Positions 1-7,222 of a stretch of DNA of 64,000 bases are shown here, in pieces. This stretch comes from CBDFHV01 sp965247705 (GTDB lineage Bacteria; Pseudomonadota; Alphaproteobacteria; Rhodospirillales; CAMCUA01): assembly GCA_965247705.1 (NCBI GenBank), contig CBDFHV010000084.1:265399-329398 (forward strand), read 5' to 3'. The translations under genes were made by a program, and so were the position numbers. Position 1 is the first letter of the stretch. Every line of letters begins with the position of its first letter. Under the pieces are notes generated by a model that had not been told where the DNA came from, ran no database searches, and was given only the letters and a program-made list of their open reading frames with translations.

Positions 1-450
1 CAGCGCCTCCAGAGCCTTTGCCTGGTCTTCGTTGATCGTTCTCGGCTCAGTGCCGACGACGCACAAGGTGCCGACCCTCAGGTCGCCTGGCATGATCAGC
101 GGCGCGCCCGCATAGAATCTTACCCGCGGCCCGTCGGTGACCAACGGGTTGTCGTGAAAACGCTCGTCCTTGGTCGCGTCTTCGACAATCGTCAGGTCGT
201 TGTCGAGAATGGCATGGGGACAGAAGCCCAACTCGCGGGACACTTCGGTGGCATCCAAGCCAAGGTGTGATTTGAGGAACTGGCGATCGCGGTCAATCAG
301 GCTGATCAGCGCGATCGGCACGCCACATATCTGCGCCACCAAGTGGGTGATATCGTCGTAGACCTGTTCTTCCAGGGTATCCAGGATGTCGAGCTCGTAC
401 AGCTTCTGGAGCCGCTGTTCCTCGTTCGCCGGTAGCGGTGCGGGAATCAT
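1..450 (-). CDS. GAF-domain sensor protein, N-terminal part (cut by window edge)
   Basis: The minus strand is open from an ATG at 450 to the window edge, giving the first 150 residues. The opening (IPAPLPANEEQRLQKLYELD, then ILDT) is the typical lead-in of the stand-alone GAF sensors found in front of GGDEF, EAL or histidine kinase modules. It is followed by GAF features: LISLIDRDRQFLKS, a GFCPHAI segment and VGTLCVVG. An AAGGG ribosome site lies upstream of the ATG. The output domain is outside the window, so the signalling type cannot be told. Such GAF domains sense small ligands or redox state in the cytoplasm. Confidence 0.85.
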   Translation of the reverse strand, partial: MIPAPLPANEEQRLQKLYELDILDTLEEQVYDDITHLVAQICGVPIALISLIDRDRQFLKSHLGLDATEVSRELGFCPHAILDNDLTIVEDATKDERFHDNPLVTDGPRVRFYAGAPLIMPGDLRVGTLCVVGTEPRTINEDQAKALEAL

Positions 451-869
451 GGCAAACGCCCTTCGAAAAAGATGATCGCCCCGATAACGCAGTGTCGACC
501 ATCGGCGTCGCATTCTGCCGAACCCGTGTTAGAATTCATACTATCCTTTCGGGTGATATTGGATAGTCTTGATAAAATAAAAATAGCCCTATGAAAAATT
601 TTATACTTAATAAATAATTATTTATAATGAAGTGATATGTAATATTCTAATATTATCCAGACAAGACCTCAGCCTGGTTCTGATTATGGGCAATCGAGCC
701 GTGTCGGGACATGATAGATCGCACGCCGATCGGACCAGCCGCCACGCAAGAGAGGCATGGGATCCGCCCGTTCCGTTTAGAACGGTTGTCGCGCTCCCAC
801 CGTTGGCAAACTTGCCGATGGCGGCGGCATCAAGGCTGGCGGCCGTCACGGGACGGCCTCCCGCCCCCC
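451..869. other. Intergenic region with an AT-rich block
   Basis: I see no convincing gene here. Positions 541-660 contain only 27 G or C in 120 bases (counted by hand), in striking contrast to the surrounding DNA. The block lies upstream of the leftward GAF gene and beyond the 3' end of the leftward RraA-like gene, so it could hold promoter elements of the GAF gene or be a remnant of foreign DNA. No tRNA or insertion sequence end was recognised. Confidence 0.5.
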
Positions 870-1577
870 TCAATGAATATCCGCCTGGCCCGCCATCGCC
901 TTCCGCAGGGCGGCGACGGTGAAGCCGGGCGCCCGGGCGGCGTCGATAACCAGCTTTTCCTTGCGCGCCACCAGGTCGGCGGCGGCAGGGACATCGCGAG
1001 CGACGGCGGCCGGTATTACCACGGCGCCATGGCCGTCGGCGTGGATCAGGTCGCCGGAGCGCACGGCCATGCCGTGGATGTTTACCGGCGTCGCGAAGTC
1101 CACGATGTGCACGTGGGCGTGACTGGGGCCCAGCATCCCGGCCAGGGCTTGAAAGCCCTCGGCCCATTCGTTCAGGTCGCGGATGGAGCCGTCGGTGACT
1201 ACGCCGATGGCGCCCAGGCCCTTGTGGACGGCGCTGTTGACTTCGCCCCAGAAGGCGCCGACGCCGCGCACCGGGTCCAGATCCTGGATCACCACCACCG
1301 TTGGGTCGGCGCCCGAGGCGACGTAGTCGTAGTAGGCCAGCCGCTGCTCTCTCATCTCGTCCGCCGATCGCCCCGGCGGGTCCATGGCGCGAATGGTGGC
1401 GGTGCGCGCATAGCCGACCATGGGCGGCAGGGCCGGGTCGACGCAGACAAAAGGCTTGATGGTAAAGCCGGTGGTGCGGCGTTCGGGCGCCACGATCTCC
1501 AGCGCGTTGCAGACGGTGGGGGTGTCGAGGGCCCGAAGGGCCGCCAGATCGGCGTCGGTGAGCGCTGCGTCGGTCAT
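870..1577 (-). CDS. RraA-fold protein, probable HMG/CHA aldolase or oxaloacetate decarboxylase type
   Basis: A 235-residue protein of the RraA/demethylmenaquinone methyltransferase-like family. The family signature is complete: GVVTDGSIRD carries the Arg-Asp pair that in class II RraA-fold aldolases binds the 2-oxo-acid substrate and the divalent metal. The later GDLIHADGHGAVVIP block closes the fold. The ATG at 1577 has a GGAGG site. Members of this fold are either cytoplasmic pyruvate-releasing aldolases/decarboxylases or the RNase E inhibitor RraA. The length, longer than E. coli RraA, and the catabolic neighbours favour an enzyme. It diverges from the VOC/aldo-keto reductase pair. The substrate is unknown. 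Confidence 0.85.
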   Translation of the reverse strand: MTDAALTDADLAALRALDTPTVCNALEIVAPERRTTGFTIKPFVCVDPALPPMVGYARTATIRAMDPPGRSADEMREQRLAYYDYVASGADPTVVVIQDLDPVRGVGAFWGEVNSAVHKGLGAIGVVTDGSIRDLNEWAEGFQALAGMLGPSHAHVHIVDFATPVNIHGMAVRSGDLIHADGHGAVVIPAAVARDVPAAADLVARKEKLVIDAARAPGFTVAALRKAMAGQADIH

Positions 1578-1668
1578 GGGGCGTTTCCTCCCGCGCGTCC
1601 ATTAAGGTAAGAGAACGAGGGACCAGCCATATCCCGTCCCGCGTTGCCTGCCAAGAAAGGATCGTCCC

Positions 1669-2613
1669 ATGGCCGCCGCCGAGCTCTCCGACGACAGCGC
1701 CGCCGCCCATCAGGTGCCGGGCCCCGGGGAGCGGGTGCTGGACCACGTCGGCCTCTTCGTGCCGGATATGGACAAGGGCCGGGAAGCCCTGGCCCGCCTC
1801 GGCTTCACCCTGCCCCCCGTCACCCCCCAGCGCCACTCCCTGGGCCCGGGGGAGCCGGTGGTGCCGGCGGGCACGGCCAACTGCACCGTCATGTTGCGGC
1901 AGGGCTACGTGGAGATGCTGGCGGTGGTGGGGGAGGGTCCCATCGCCGATCAGATCACCGCGGCCATGAAGCGCTATGTGGGCCTGCACCTGATCGCTTT
2001 CGGCAGCGGAGACGTGGAGGCGGAACACGCCCGTCTCGCGGACGTTGGTTTCGAGCCGGCGCCGGTGGTCCGCCTGCAACGCACGGTGGGCACCCCGGAC
2101 GGCGAGGCCATCGCCCAATTCTCCGTGCTGCGGGTGCCCCCCGGCACCCATCCCGAAGGCCGCATCCAATTCTGCCGGCATCACACCGCCGGGGTGGTGT
2201 GGCAGTCACGCTGGATCGCCCACCCCAACCGGGCCATGGCGCTGACCCACATGGCCCTGGTGGTGGCCGACCCGGCGGAGGCGGCGGTCCGCATCGGCCG
2301 CTTTGCCGGCGCCGCCCCGGCGCGGCGAACTGACGGCGGTTGGGACCTGGCCCTGGATCGGGGGTGGCTGACGTTCCTGGACCAAGGCGGCGCGGCCACC
2401 CTTTTGCCCGATGTCTCCGTGCCCGGCCTGCCCTTCATGGCCGCCTTCGCCCTCGACAGCGCCGACACCGCGGAAACCGCCCGGGTGCTGCGGCAGGCGG
2501 ACATCGTCCCCGGTGACTTCGACGGCGGGCTCCTGGTTCCCCCATCGCCCGACCTGGGCTGCGCCATCGCCTTCCTGAAGCCTTCCGCCCCACCGCCCTG
2601 GGCAGCAATCTGA
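1669..2613 (+). CDS. VOC-family (glyoxalase-like) protein
   Basis: A 314-residue protein opening with the VOC lead motif (VLDHVGLFVPDMDKG) and containing two further repeats: AAMKRYVGLHLIAFGSGDVE at about residue 98 and a second half starting near residue 190 (MALTHMALVVADP). This matches the glyoxalase-like domain family of about 300 residues built from paired beta-alpha-beta-beta-beta modules that bind a metal. No specific substrate can be assigned. It starts at an ATG, ends 22 bp before the aldo/keto reductase and is probably co-transcribed with it. The divergent RraA-like aldolase suggests a shared catabolic role, which is inference. Confidence 0.8.
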   Translation: MAAAELSDDSAAAHQVPGPGERVLDHVGLFVPDMDKGREALARLGFTLPPVTPQRHSLGPGEPVVPAGTANCTVMLRQGYVEMLAVVGEGPIADQITAAMKRYVGLHLIAFGSGDVEAEHARLADVGFEPAPVVRLQRTVGTPDGEAIAQFSVLRVPPGTHPEGRIQFCRHHTAGVVWQSRWIAHPNRAMALTHMALVVADPAEAAVRIGRFAGAAPARRTDGGWDLALDRGWLTFLDQGGAATLLPDVSVPGLPFMAAFALDSADTAETARVLRQADIVPGDFDGGLLVPPSPDLGCAIAFLKPSAPPPWAAI

Positions 2614-2635
2614 CCCCGCGACCGAGGAGAACCCA

Positions 2636-3568
2636 ATGGAAAATCGACCCTTCGGCAAGACCGGCCATGACGTCTCCGCCCTCGGCTTCGGCGGCGCGGA
2701 GGTCGGCTACCTGGAGACCGAACAGCGCCAAGTGGCCCAGGTCCTCAACACACTGCTGGATGAAGGCGTCAATCTTATCGACACCGCCGCCGCCTACGCC
2801 GGCTCCGAAGAGGTCATCGGCAAGGCCATCGCCCACCGCCGGGACGAGTATGTGCTGGTCTCCAAGTGCGGGCGCCCGTTCGAGGACCTGCCGGGCGAGG
2901 CCTGGTCGCCGGATCTGGTCTCCGCCACCGTGGACCGGTCCTTGAGGCGCCTGCAGACGGACCGCCTGGACGTGATGCTGCTCCATTCCTGCGACTTGGA
3001 AATCCTTAAGAAAGGCGACGCCCTGGGGGCCCTCATCAAGGCGCGGGAGGCGGGCAAGATCCGCTTCGTCGGCTATTCCGGGGACAACGAAGCGGCGGTC
3101 CACGCCGCCGGGCTTCCCGACGTCGCCGTCATCGAGACCTCGGTCAGCATTTGCGACCAGGCGAACATCGACGGCGTCCTGCCTCTGGCCGCCCGCAATG
3201 GGATCGGCGTCCTCGCCAAGCGTCCCATCGCCAACGCCGCCTGGAAGGACGTTTCGGAGCGGCGGGGCATCTACGTGAACTATGCCAAGACCTATGCCGC
3301 CCGCCTGGCCGCCATGGGCCTCGCGCCCGCCGACCTGGGCTTCGGCGGCGACCCCGCCGAGGCGTGGCCCGAGATCGCGCTCCGCTTCACCTTGGCCCAG
3401 CCCGGGGTCACCACGGCCATCATCGGCACCACCAGCGATGGTCACGTGCGCCGCAACATCGCGATCGCCGGCCAGGGGCCGCTGCCCGAAGACGCCATGG
3501 CCAAGATCCGCGAGGCCTTCCGCCGCGCCGAACGGGAGGCTGGAGAGGCGTGGCCGGGGCAGACATAG
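2636..3568 (+). CDS. Aldo/keto reductase
   Basis: A 310-residue NADP(H)-dependent oxidoreductase with a TIM-barrel fold. The catalytic tetrad of the family is visible: Asp49 and Tyr54 in IDTAAAYAGSEEVIG, Lys77 in LVSKCGRP and His117 in MLLHSCD. The C-terminal cofactor-binding region (TTAIIGTTSDGHVRRNI) is also present. It resembles the YghZ/galactose dehydrogenase-like branch that oxidises or reduces sugars and small aldehydes. The ATG at 2636 follows a GAGGAGA ribosome site, 22 bp after the VOC gene. The substrate is unknown. Confidence 0.9.
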   Translation: MENRPFGKTGHDVSALGFGGAEVGYLETEQRQVAQVLNTLLDEGVNLIDTAAAYAGSEEVIGKAIAHRRDEYVLVSKCGRPFEDLPGEAWSPDLVSATVDRSLRRLQTDRLDVMLLHSCDLEILKKGDALGALIKAREAGKIRFVGYSGDNEAAVHAAGLPDVAVIETSVSICDQANIDGVLPLAARNGIGVLAKRPIANAAWKDVSERRGIYVNYAKTYAARLAAMGLAPADLGFGGDPAEAWPEIALRFTLAQPGVTTAIIGTTSDGHVRRNIAIAGQGPLPEDAMAKIREAFRRAEREAGEAWPGQT

Positions 3569-3581
3569 GCGCCTCACTCCA

Positions 3582-3681
3582 ATTTGTCGTTGCCGGACTT
3601 GTTCCGGCAACCCATGGCGCCGTCAACGCTTGAGTCCGCCATGTTCCATGGGTACCCGGAACGAGTCCGGGCACGACAAAT
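3582..3681. repeat. Dispersed imperfect palindrome, family A, copy 1
   Basis: About 27-bp arms (TTTGTCGTTGCCGGACTTGT on the left; its counterpart GTCGTGCCCGGACTCGTTCC on the complementary strand at the right end) flank about 45 bp that includes CCATGG and TTCCATGGGTA. A second copy of the same architecture lies at 10222-10318. It sits between the 3' ends of convergent genes (aldo/keto reductase and SDR), the usual place for extragenic palindromes, and may help end transcription. Confidence 0.75.
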
Positions 3682-3752
3682 CGGTTCGGTATGGCCGTGG
3701 GCGGGAACGCGTTGAGACTTGCGTGACCCGTATCGCCGCGACGTCTCCGACC

Positions 3753-4517
3753 CTACACCAGCCCCCCGTTGACGTGAATCACTTGGCCGCTGATGTAGCT
3801 TGAGTCCCGGGAGGCGAGGAAGGCGACCATGGCGGCGACCTCGTCCTGGCGGCCGATGCGCCGGAAGGGAATGCGGGCCACCAGGTCCGCCCACTGCTCG
3901 GGGGTCAGGGACGAATGGGTGCCCGGGTCCTTCTCGATAAAGCCCGGCGCCACGGCGTTGGCGGTGACGCCCAGGGGCGCGAGCTGGACGGCGAGGCAGC
4001 GGGTCATGGCCTCCAGTGCTGCCTTGGCCGCGGCAGAGGCGGGGAAGCTGGGGATGTCGTTGCGGTAAACATGCGCGCCGACGGCGCTGATGGCGATCAC
4101 CCGGCCATCGGTGGCTTCTTCCAGGTGAGGCAGCGCCGCTGTCACCATGCGGAAAAACCCGCCCGCCACCACATCGTGCACTTTCTCGAAGCCCGCCAGG
4201 TCAATGGTGCCAAAGGGCCGCGCGTCGCCGAACCCGGCGTTGGCGATCAGCACGTCCAAGCCGCCGAAGGCCGCCACCGCCGCCGCCGCCAGGTCACTGG
4301 CGACCTGGGGTTCCGCCAGGTCGCCGGTGATCACCCGGGCCTCAGCGCCCGCCTCCCGGGCCCCTTCGGCGACCCGCTCGCATCCCGCTTGGTTGACCCT
4401 GGCGTGGATCACCAAGCCGACGCCGGGCGCGGCCAGGCGGCGCACCGTGGCGGCGCCAATGCCGCTGCCCGAGCCGGTGACGAGAATGGAACGGAGGCGG
4501 CGCATGGCCGCGCCCAC
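3753..4517 (-). CDS. Short-chain dehydrogenase/reductase-like protein lacking the usual catalytic Tyr
   Basis: A 254-residue SDR with the nucleotide-binding motif TGSGSGIG near the N terminus, the NAG motif (LIANAGFG) and the C-terminal SGQVIHVNGG block typical of FabG-like enzymes. The active-site segment reads PSFPASAAAKAAL: Lys is present, but the position four residues before it, normally Tyr, is Ser, and the usual second Ser of ISS is Ala. Catalysis may therefore be altered or lost. I chose the GTG at 4517 because AGGAG lies 7 bp before it; an ATG at 4505 is the alternative. It is 16 bp downstream of the second RraA-like gene and probably in the same operon. Confidence 0.8.
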   Translation of the reverse strand: MGAAMRRLRSILVTGSGSGIGAATVRRLAAPGVGLVIHARVNQAGCERVAEGAREAGAEARVITGDLAEPQVASDLAAAAVAAFGGLDVLIANAGFGDARPFGTIDLAGFEKVHDVVAGGFFRMVTAALPHLEEATDGRVIAISAVGAHVYRNDIPSFPASAAAKAALEAMTRCLAVQLAPLGVTANAVAPGFIEKDPGTHSSLTPEQWADLVARIPFRRIGRQDEVAAMVAFLASRDSSYISGQVIHVNGGLV

Positions 4518-4533
4518 GAATCGGCTCCTCGCC

Positions 4534-5211
4534 TCAGAAATTATCGCCCAACTTGGCCTGCACCAGCTTGGTCGCGCCGCCGATGTCGCCGATCTTCTCG
4601 CCGCCCTCGAGGATGCGGCGGTGCATGGCGGGCTCGGTGGCCATTTTATCGAGCGCCCAGTCGGCCATATACTCGGTGTCCTCGGGCGGCATGATCAGCA
4701 CGCCGCCGTCGTCCAGCAGCACCGAATAGCCGGGCAGCACCGCCACCCCGCCGCAGCAGACGGGCACGTTCATGGCGCCGCCGATGTCGTAGCGCCGGGT
4801 GGTCACCGGCGCCGGCCCGCGGCACCATACGGGCACGTCGTACATGCGGATCTCGTGAAAATCGGCGCAAGCGCCGTCGACGACCACGGCGGTGGCGCCC
4901 TGGGCCTTGGCCTGGGCGGCGGTGCCGCCACCGAAGCAGGCGTGCTTGTGGTCTCCCATGCGGTCGACCACCAGCACGTCGCCGGGCCTCAGCAGTCCCA
5001 GGGCGTGATGCATGAGGGTCGAATCCTGGCCGGGCAGGGCCAAGGTCACGGCGGTGCCGGCAAGGCGCTTGCCGGGAATGACCGACTGGATAGCCCGGTT
5101 GACGAAGCCCAACTGGCGCAGATGGCCGATGGTGGCGGTCTCGCAGGCGGCCAGCTTGCCGATGATGCGGGCATCCACCTGGGTTGGCATGTCCTTGACG
5201 ACGTAGGTCAT
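4534..5211 (-). CDS. RraA-fold protein, divergent
   Basis: A 225-residue RraA-family protein. The conserved core is recognisable (LRPGDVLVVDRMGDHKHACF, then GATAVVVDGACADFHEIR). The Arg of the usual DGxxRD metal/substrate motif is replaced by Ala, while the Asp is kept. The C-terminal segment has VLLDDGGVLIMPPED in place of the normal GDxxxxDxxGVxxxP. It is therefore a paralogue of the 870-1577 protein with an altered active site. It lies just downstream of the ABC permease genes and upstream of the SDR on the same strand, suggesting a role in processing the imported compound. The function is not otherwise known. Confidence 0.8.
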   Translation of the reverse strand: MTYVVKDMPTQVDARIIGKLAACETATIGHLRQLGFVNRAIQSVIPGKRLAGTAVTLALPGQDSTLMHHALGLLRPGDVLVVDRMGDHKHACFGGGTAAQAKAQGATAVVVDGACADFHEIRMYDVPVWCRGPAPVTTRRYDIGGAMNVPVCCGGVAVLPGYSVLLDDGGVLIMPPEDTEYMADWALDKMATEPAMHRRILEGGEKIGDIGGATKLVQAKLGDNF

Positions 5212-5244
5212 GGTTCGGGGTCCCCCTTTCGAAGATGGAAATGG

Positions 5245-6156
5245 CTAGCGTTGGAGCCGGGGATTGAGCACGTCGCGAAGCTGATCGCCCATCAGGTTGA
5301 TGCTGACGACGGTGATCAACAGCGCGATGCCCGGAAAGATGCTGATCCAGTAGCGCCCGCTGAGCATGTGGCCAAAGCCGTTGGAGATCAACAGGCCCAG
5401 GGACGGCTCGGTGGGGGGCAGACCGACGCCGAGGAACGACAGTGTCGCCTCCAGGGTGATGGCGTGGGCCACCTGCACCGTCGCCACCACAATCAGCGGC
5501 GGCAGGCAGTTGGGCATCAGGTGGCGAAAGGCGATGCGCGAATGGCCGAGGGCCAGGCATTGGGCGGCGTCCATGTATTCCTTGCCGCCCTCCACCAGGG
5601 CAGTACCGCGCACGGTGCGGGCGTAGTAGGCCCACTGGACGATCACCAGGGCGAGGACGATCTTGTCGATTCCCCGCCCCAGCACCGCCAACAACACCAA
5701 CGCCACAAGAATCGTCGGAAACCCCAGTTGCAGGTCGACGGTGCGCATGATCAACACGTCCACCCGGCCGCCGAAGTAGGCCGCGGTCAGCCCAAGGGAG
5801 GTGCCGACGACCAGGGCGATCAGAGTGCTTGTGGCGCCGACGCCAAGGCTGATGCGCAGGCCGTAGAAGATGCCGCTCATCATGTCGCGGCCCTGCTCGT
5901 CGGTGCCGAGTACGTAGGCCTTGCCCTCGAACCCCTCCGAGCCGGGCGGCAATTGTCCGTCCAGGATGTTGAGCTGGGCCAGATCGTACGGGTCCTGGGG
6001 CGAGATCCAGGGCGCCACGATGGCGATCCCCACCAGGGCCGCGAACACGGCAAGCCCCAGCACGGCCAGGGGATTCTCCGAAAAATCCGAAACGAAGCGG
6101 CGGACCGGGGTTTGCACCCGTTCCGCCGCGACTGGGTTGGCGGCCGGCGCGGTCAT
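5245..6156 (-). CDS. ABC transporter permease, DppC/OppC type
   Basis: A 303-residue inner-membrane permease of the peptide/nickel (PepT) ABC importer family. After a cytoplasmic N terminus there is one membrane helix (LAVLGLAVFAALVGIAIVAP), the periplasmic insert typical of DppC (QDPYDLAQLNILDGQL, LGTDEQGRDMMSG) and the remaining helices. The cytoplasmic EAA loop appears as EYMDAAQCLALGHSRIAFRHLMPN. Its ATG overlaps the stop of the upstream DppB-type gene by 4 bp, so translation is coupled. The matching ATPases (DppD/DppF) are not next to it and must be supplied from elsewhere. Confidence 0.92.
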   Translation of the reverse strand: MTAPAANPVAAERVQTPVRRFVSDFSENPLAVLGLAVFAALVGIAIVAPWISPQDPYDLAQLNILDGQLPPGSEGFEGKAYVLGTDEQGRDMMSGIFYGLRISLGVGATSTLIALVVGTSLGLTAAYFGGRVDVLIMRTVDLQLGFPTILVALVLLAVLGRGIDKIVLALVIVQWAYYARTVRGTALVEGGKEYMDAAQCLALGHSRIAFRHLMPNCLPPLIVVATVQVAHAITLEATLSFLGVGLPPTEPSLGLLISNGFGHMLSGRYWISIFPGIALLITVVSINLMGDQLRDVLNPRLQR

Positions 6157-7130
6157 GCCTGGGCCCTGGTCAGGCGAACCCGGGGGTCGAGGTAGGAATA
6201 GACGATGTCCACCAGCAGATTGATCGTCACGAACAGGGACACCGTCAGCATCAGGTAGGCGACGATCACCGGCCGGTCGAGGACGCCGATGGAATCGATC
6301 ATCAGCTTGCCCATGCCGGGCCAGGAAAAGATCGTCTCGGTGACAACGGAAAAGGCGATGACGCTGCCCAGTTCGATGCCCAGCACGGTGACCACCGGGA
6401 TCAGGATGTTCTTCAGGATGTGGACCCAGATCACCCGGCGGGCCGACAGGCCCTTAGCCCAGGCGAACTTCACGTAGTCCAGATGCACGGATTCCCGTAC
6501 GCCGGCGCGGGTCAGGCGGATGATGAGGGACAGCTTGAACAGTGCCAGGTTGAACGCCGGCAGCACCATGTGCGCCAAGCCATCGATGGTCAGGATGCTC
6601 AGCTCCACGTCGCCGACGGTGACCGTCTCGCCCCGCCCCGTGGACGGCAGCCAGCCCAGCTCGACGGCGAAAATCAGGATCATCACGATCCCCACCCAGA
6701 AGGTGGGCAGGCTGAAACCGAGGATGGATCCGCCCATGATGGCGCGCCCGGTCCAGGTGTTGGGCTTCAGACCCGCCACCATGCCCAGAGGCACCCCGAG
6801 GACCAGGGAAATGACCATGGCGGCCAGCGCCAGTTCCAGGGTGGCCGGCAAGCGCTCAGCGATGAGTCCGAGCGCCGGCTCGTTGTGGACAAATGAGGTG
6901 CCCAGATCCCCCTGCATGGCATTGACGACGAAAACGCCGTATTGCCGCCACAAGGGAAGATCCAGGCCGAGGTCGCGGATCGCCCGCTCTCTCTCATCCT
7001 CCGACGCCTCGTCGCTGATCAGGATGTCGACCGGGTTGCCGATGGCGAAGACGCCGACAAAAACCAGGACCGAAACGACCGCCAGGACGGCGACGCTTTG
7101 CATCAACCGGCGAAGAATGAAGACGATCAT
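6153..7130 (-). CDS. ABC transporter permease, DppB/OppB type
   Basis: A 325-residue inner-membrane permease. It has the DppB family N terminus (one helix followed by the conserved segment around GNPVDIL and a DLGLDLPLWRQYG block), an internal set of helices from about residue 95 and the EAA-type loop near VKFAWAKGLSARRVIWVHILKN. It pairs with the downstream DppC-type permease (ATGA overlap) to form the channel of a solute importer. A strong hairpin separates it from the upstream binding-protein gene. Substrates of this family include peptides, nickel chelates, opines and glycosides; the sequence does not decide. Confidence 0.93.
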   Translation of the reverse strand: MIVFILRRLMQSVAVLAVVSVLVFVGVFAIGNPVDILISDEASEDERERAIRDLGLDLPLWRQYGVFVVNAMQGDLGTSFVHNEPALGLIAERLPATLELALAAMVISLVLGVPLGMVAGLKPNTWTGRAIMGGSILGFSLPTFWVGIVMILIFAVELGWLPSTGRGETVTVGDVELSILTIDGLAHMVLPAFNLALFKLSLIIRLTRAGVRESVHLDYVKFAWAKGLSARRVIWVHILKNILIPVVTVLGIELGSVIAFSVVTETIFSWPGMGKLMIDSIGVLDRPVIVAYLMLTVSLFVTINLLVDIVYSYLDPRVRLTRAQA

Positions 7131-7165
7131 CGCCGGTTCCCGCCTATCTCCCCTTCGCAGCGGCT

Positions 7166-7194
7166 GTCGGGGCGGGTTCGAAACCCGCCCCGAC
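7166..7194. terminator. GC-rich hairpin between binding-protein and permease genes
   Basis: A near-perfect 29-bp palindrome (stem GTCGGGGCGGGTT, short CGA loop, matching right arm) between the stop of the binding-protein gene and the start of the DppB-type gene. There is no T tract. Hairpins at this position often stabilise the binding-protein transcript or partly stop transcription, giving more binding protein than permease. Its core resembles the palindrome family at 20769 and 51555. Confidence 0.6.
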
Positions 7195-7222
7195 GATCAC
7201 GCACCGCGAATGTTCGCGCTGC

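Noticed and set aside
4147..6195. Very long plus-strand open frame opposite the RraA and permease genes
   Set aside because: It is antisense to clearly recognisable genes on the minus strand, has low-complexity His/Gly/Ala/Gln-rich composition typical of GC-rich shadow frames, and shows no domain.
7166..7194. Classical intrinsic terminator
   Set aside because: The stem is strong but no T tract follows on either strand, and the downstream permease genes must be transcribed; better seen as a stabilising or attenuating hairpin.
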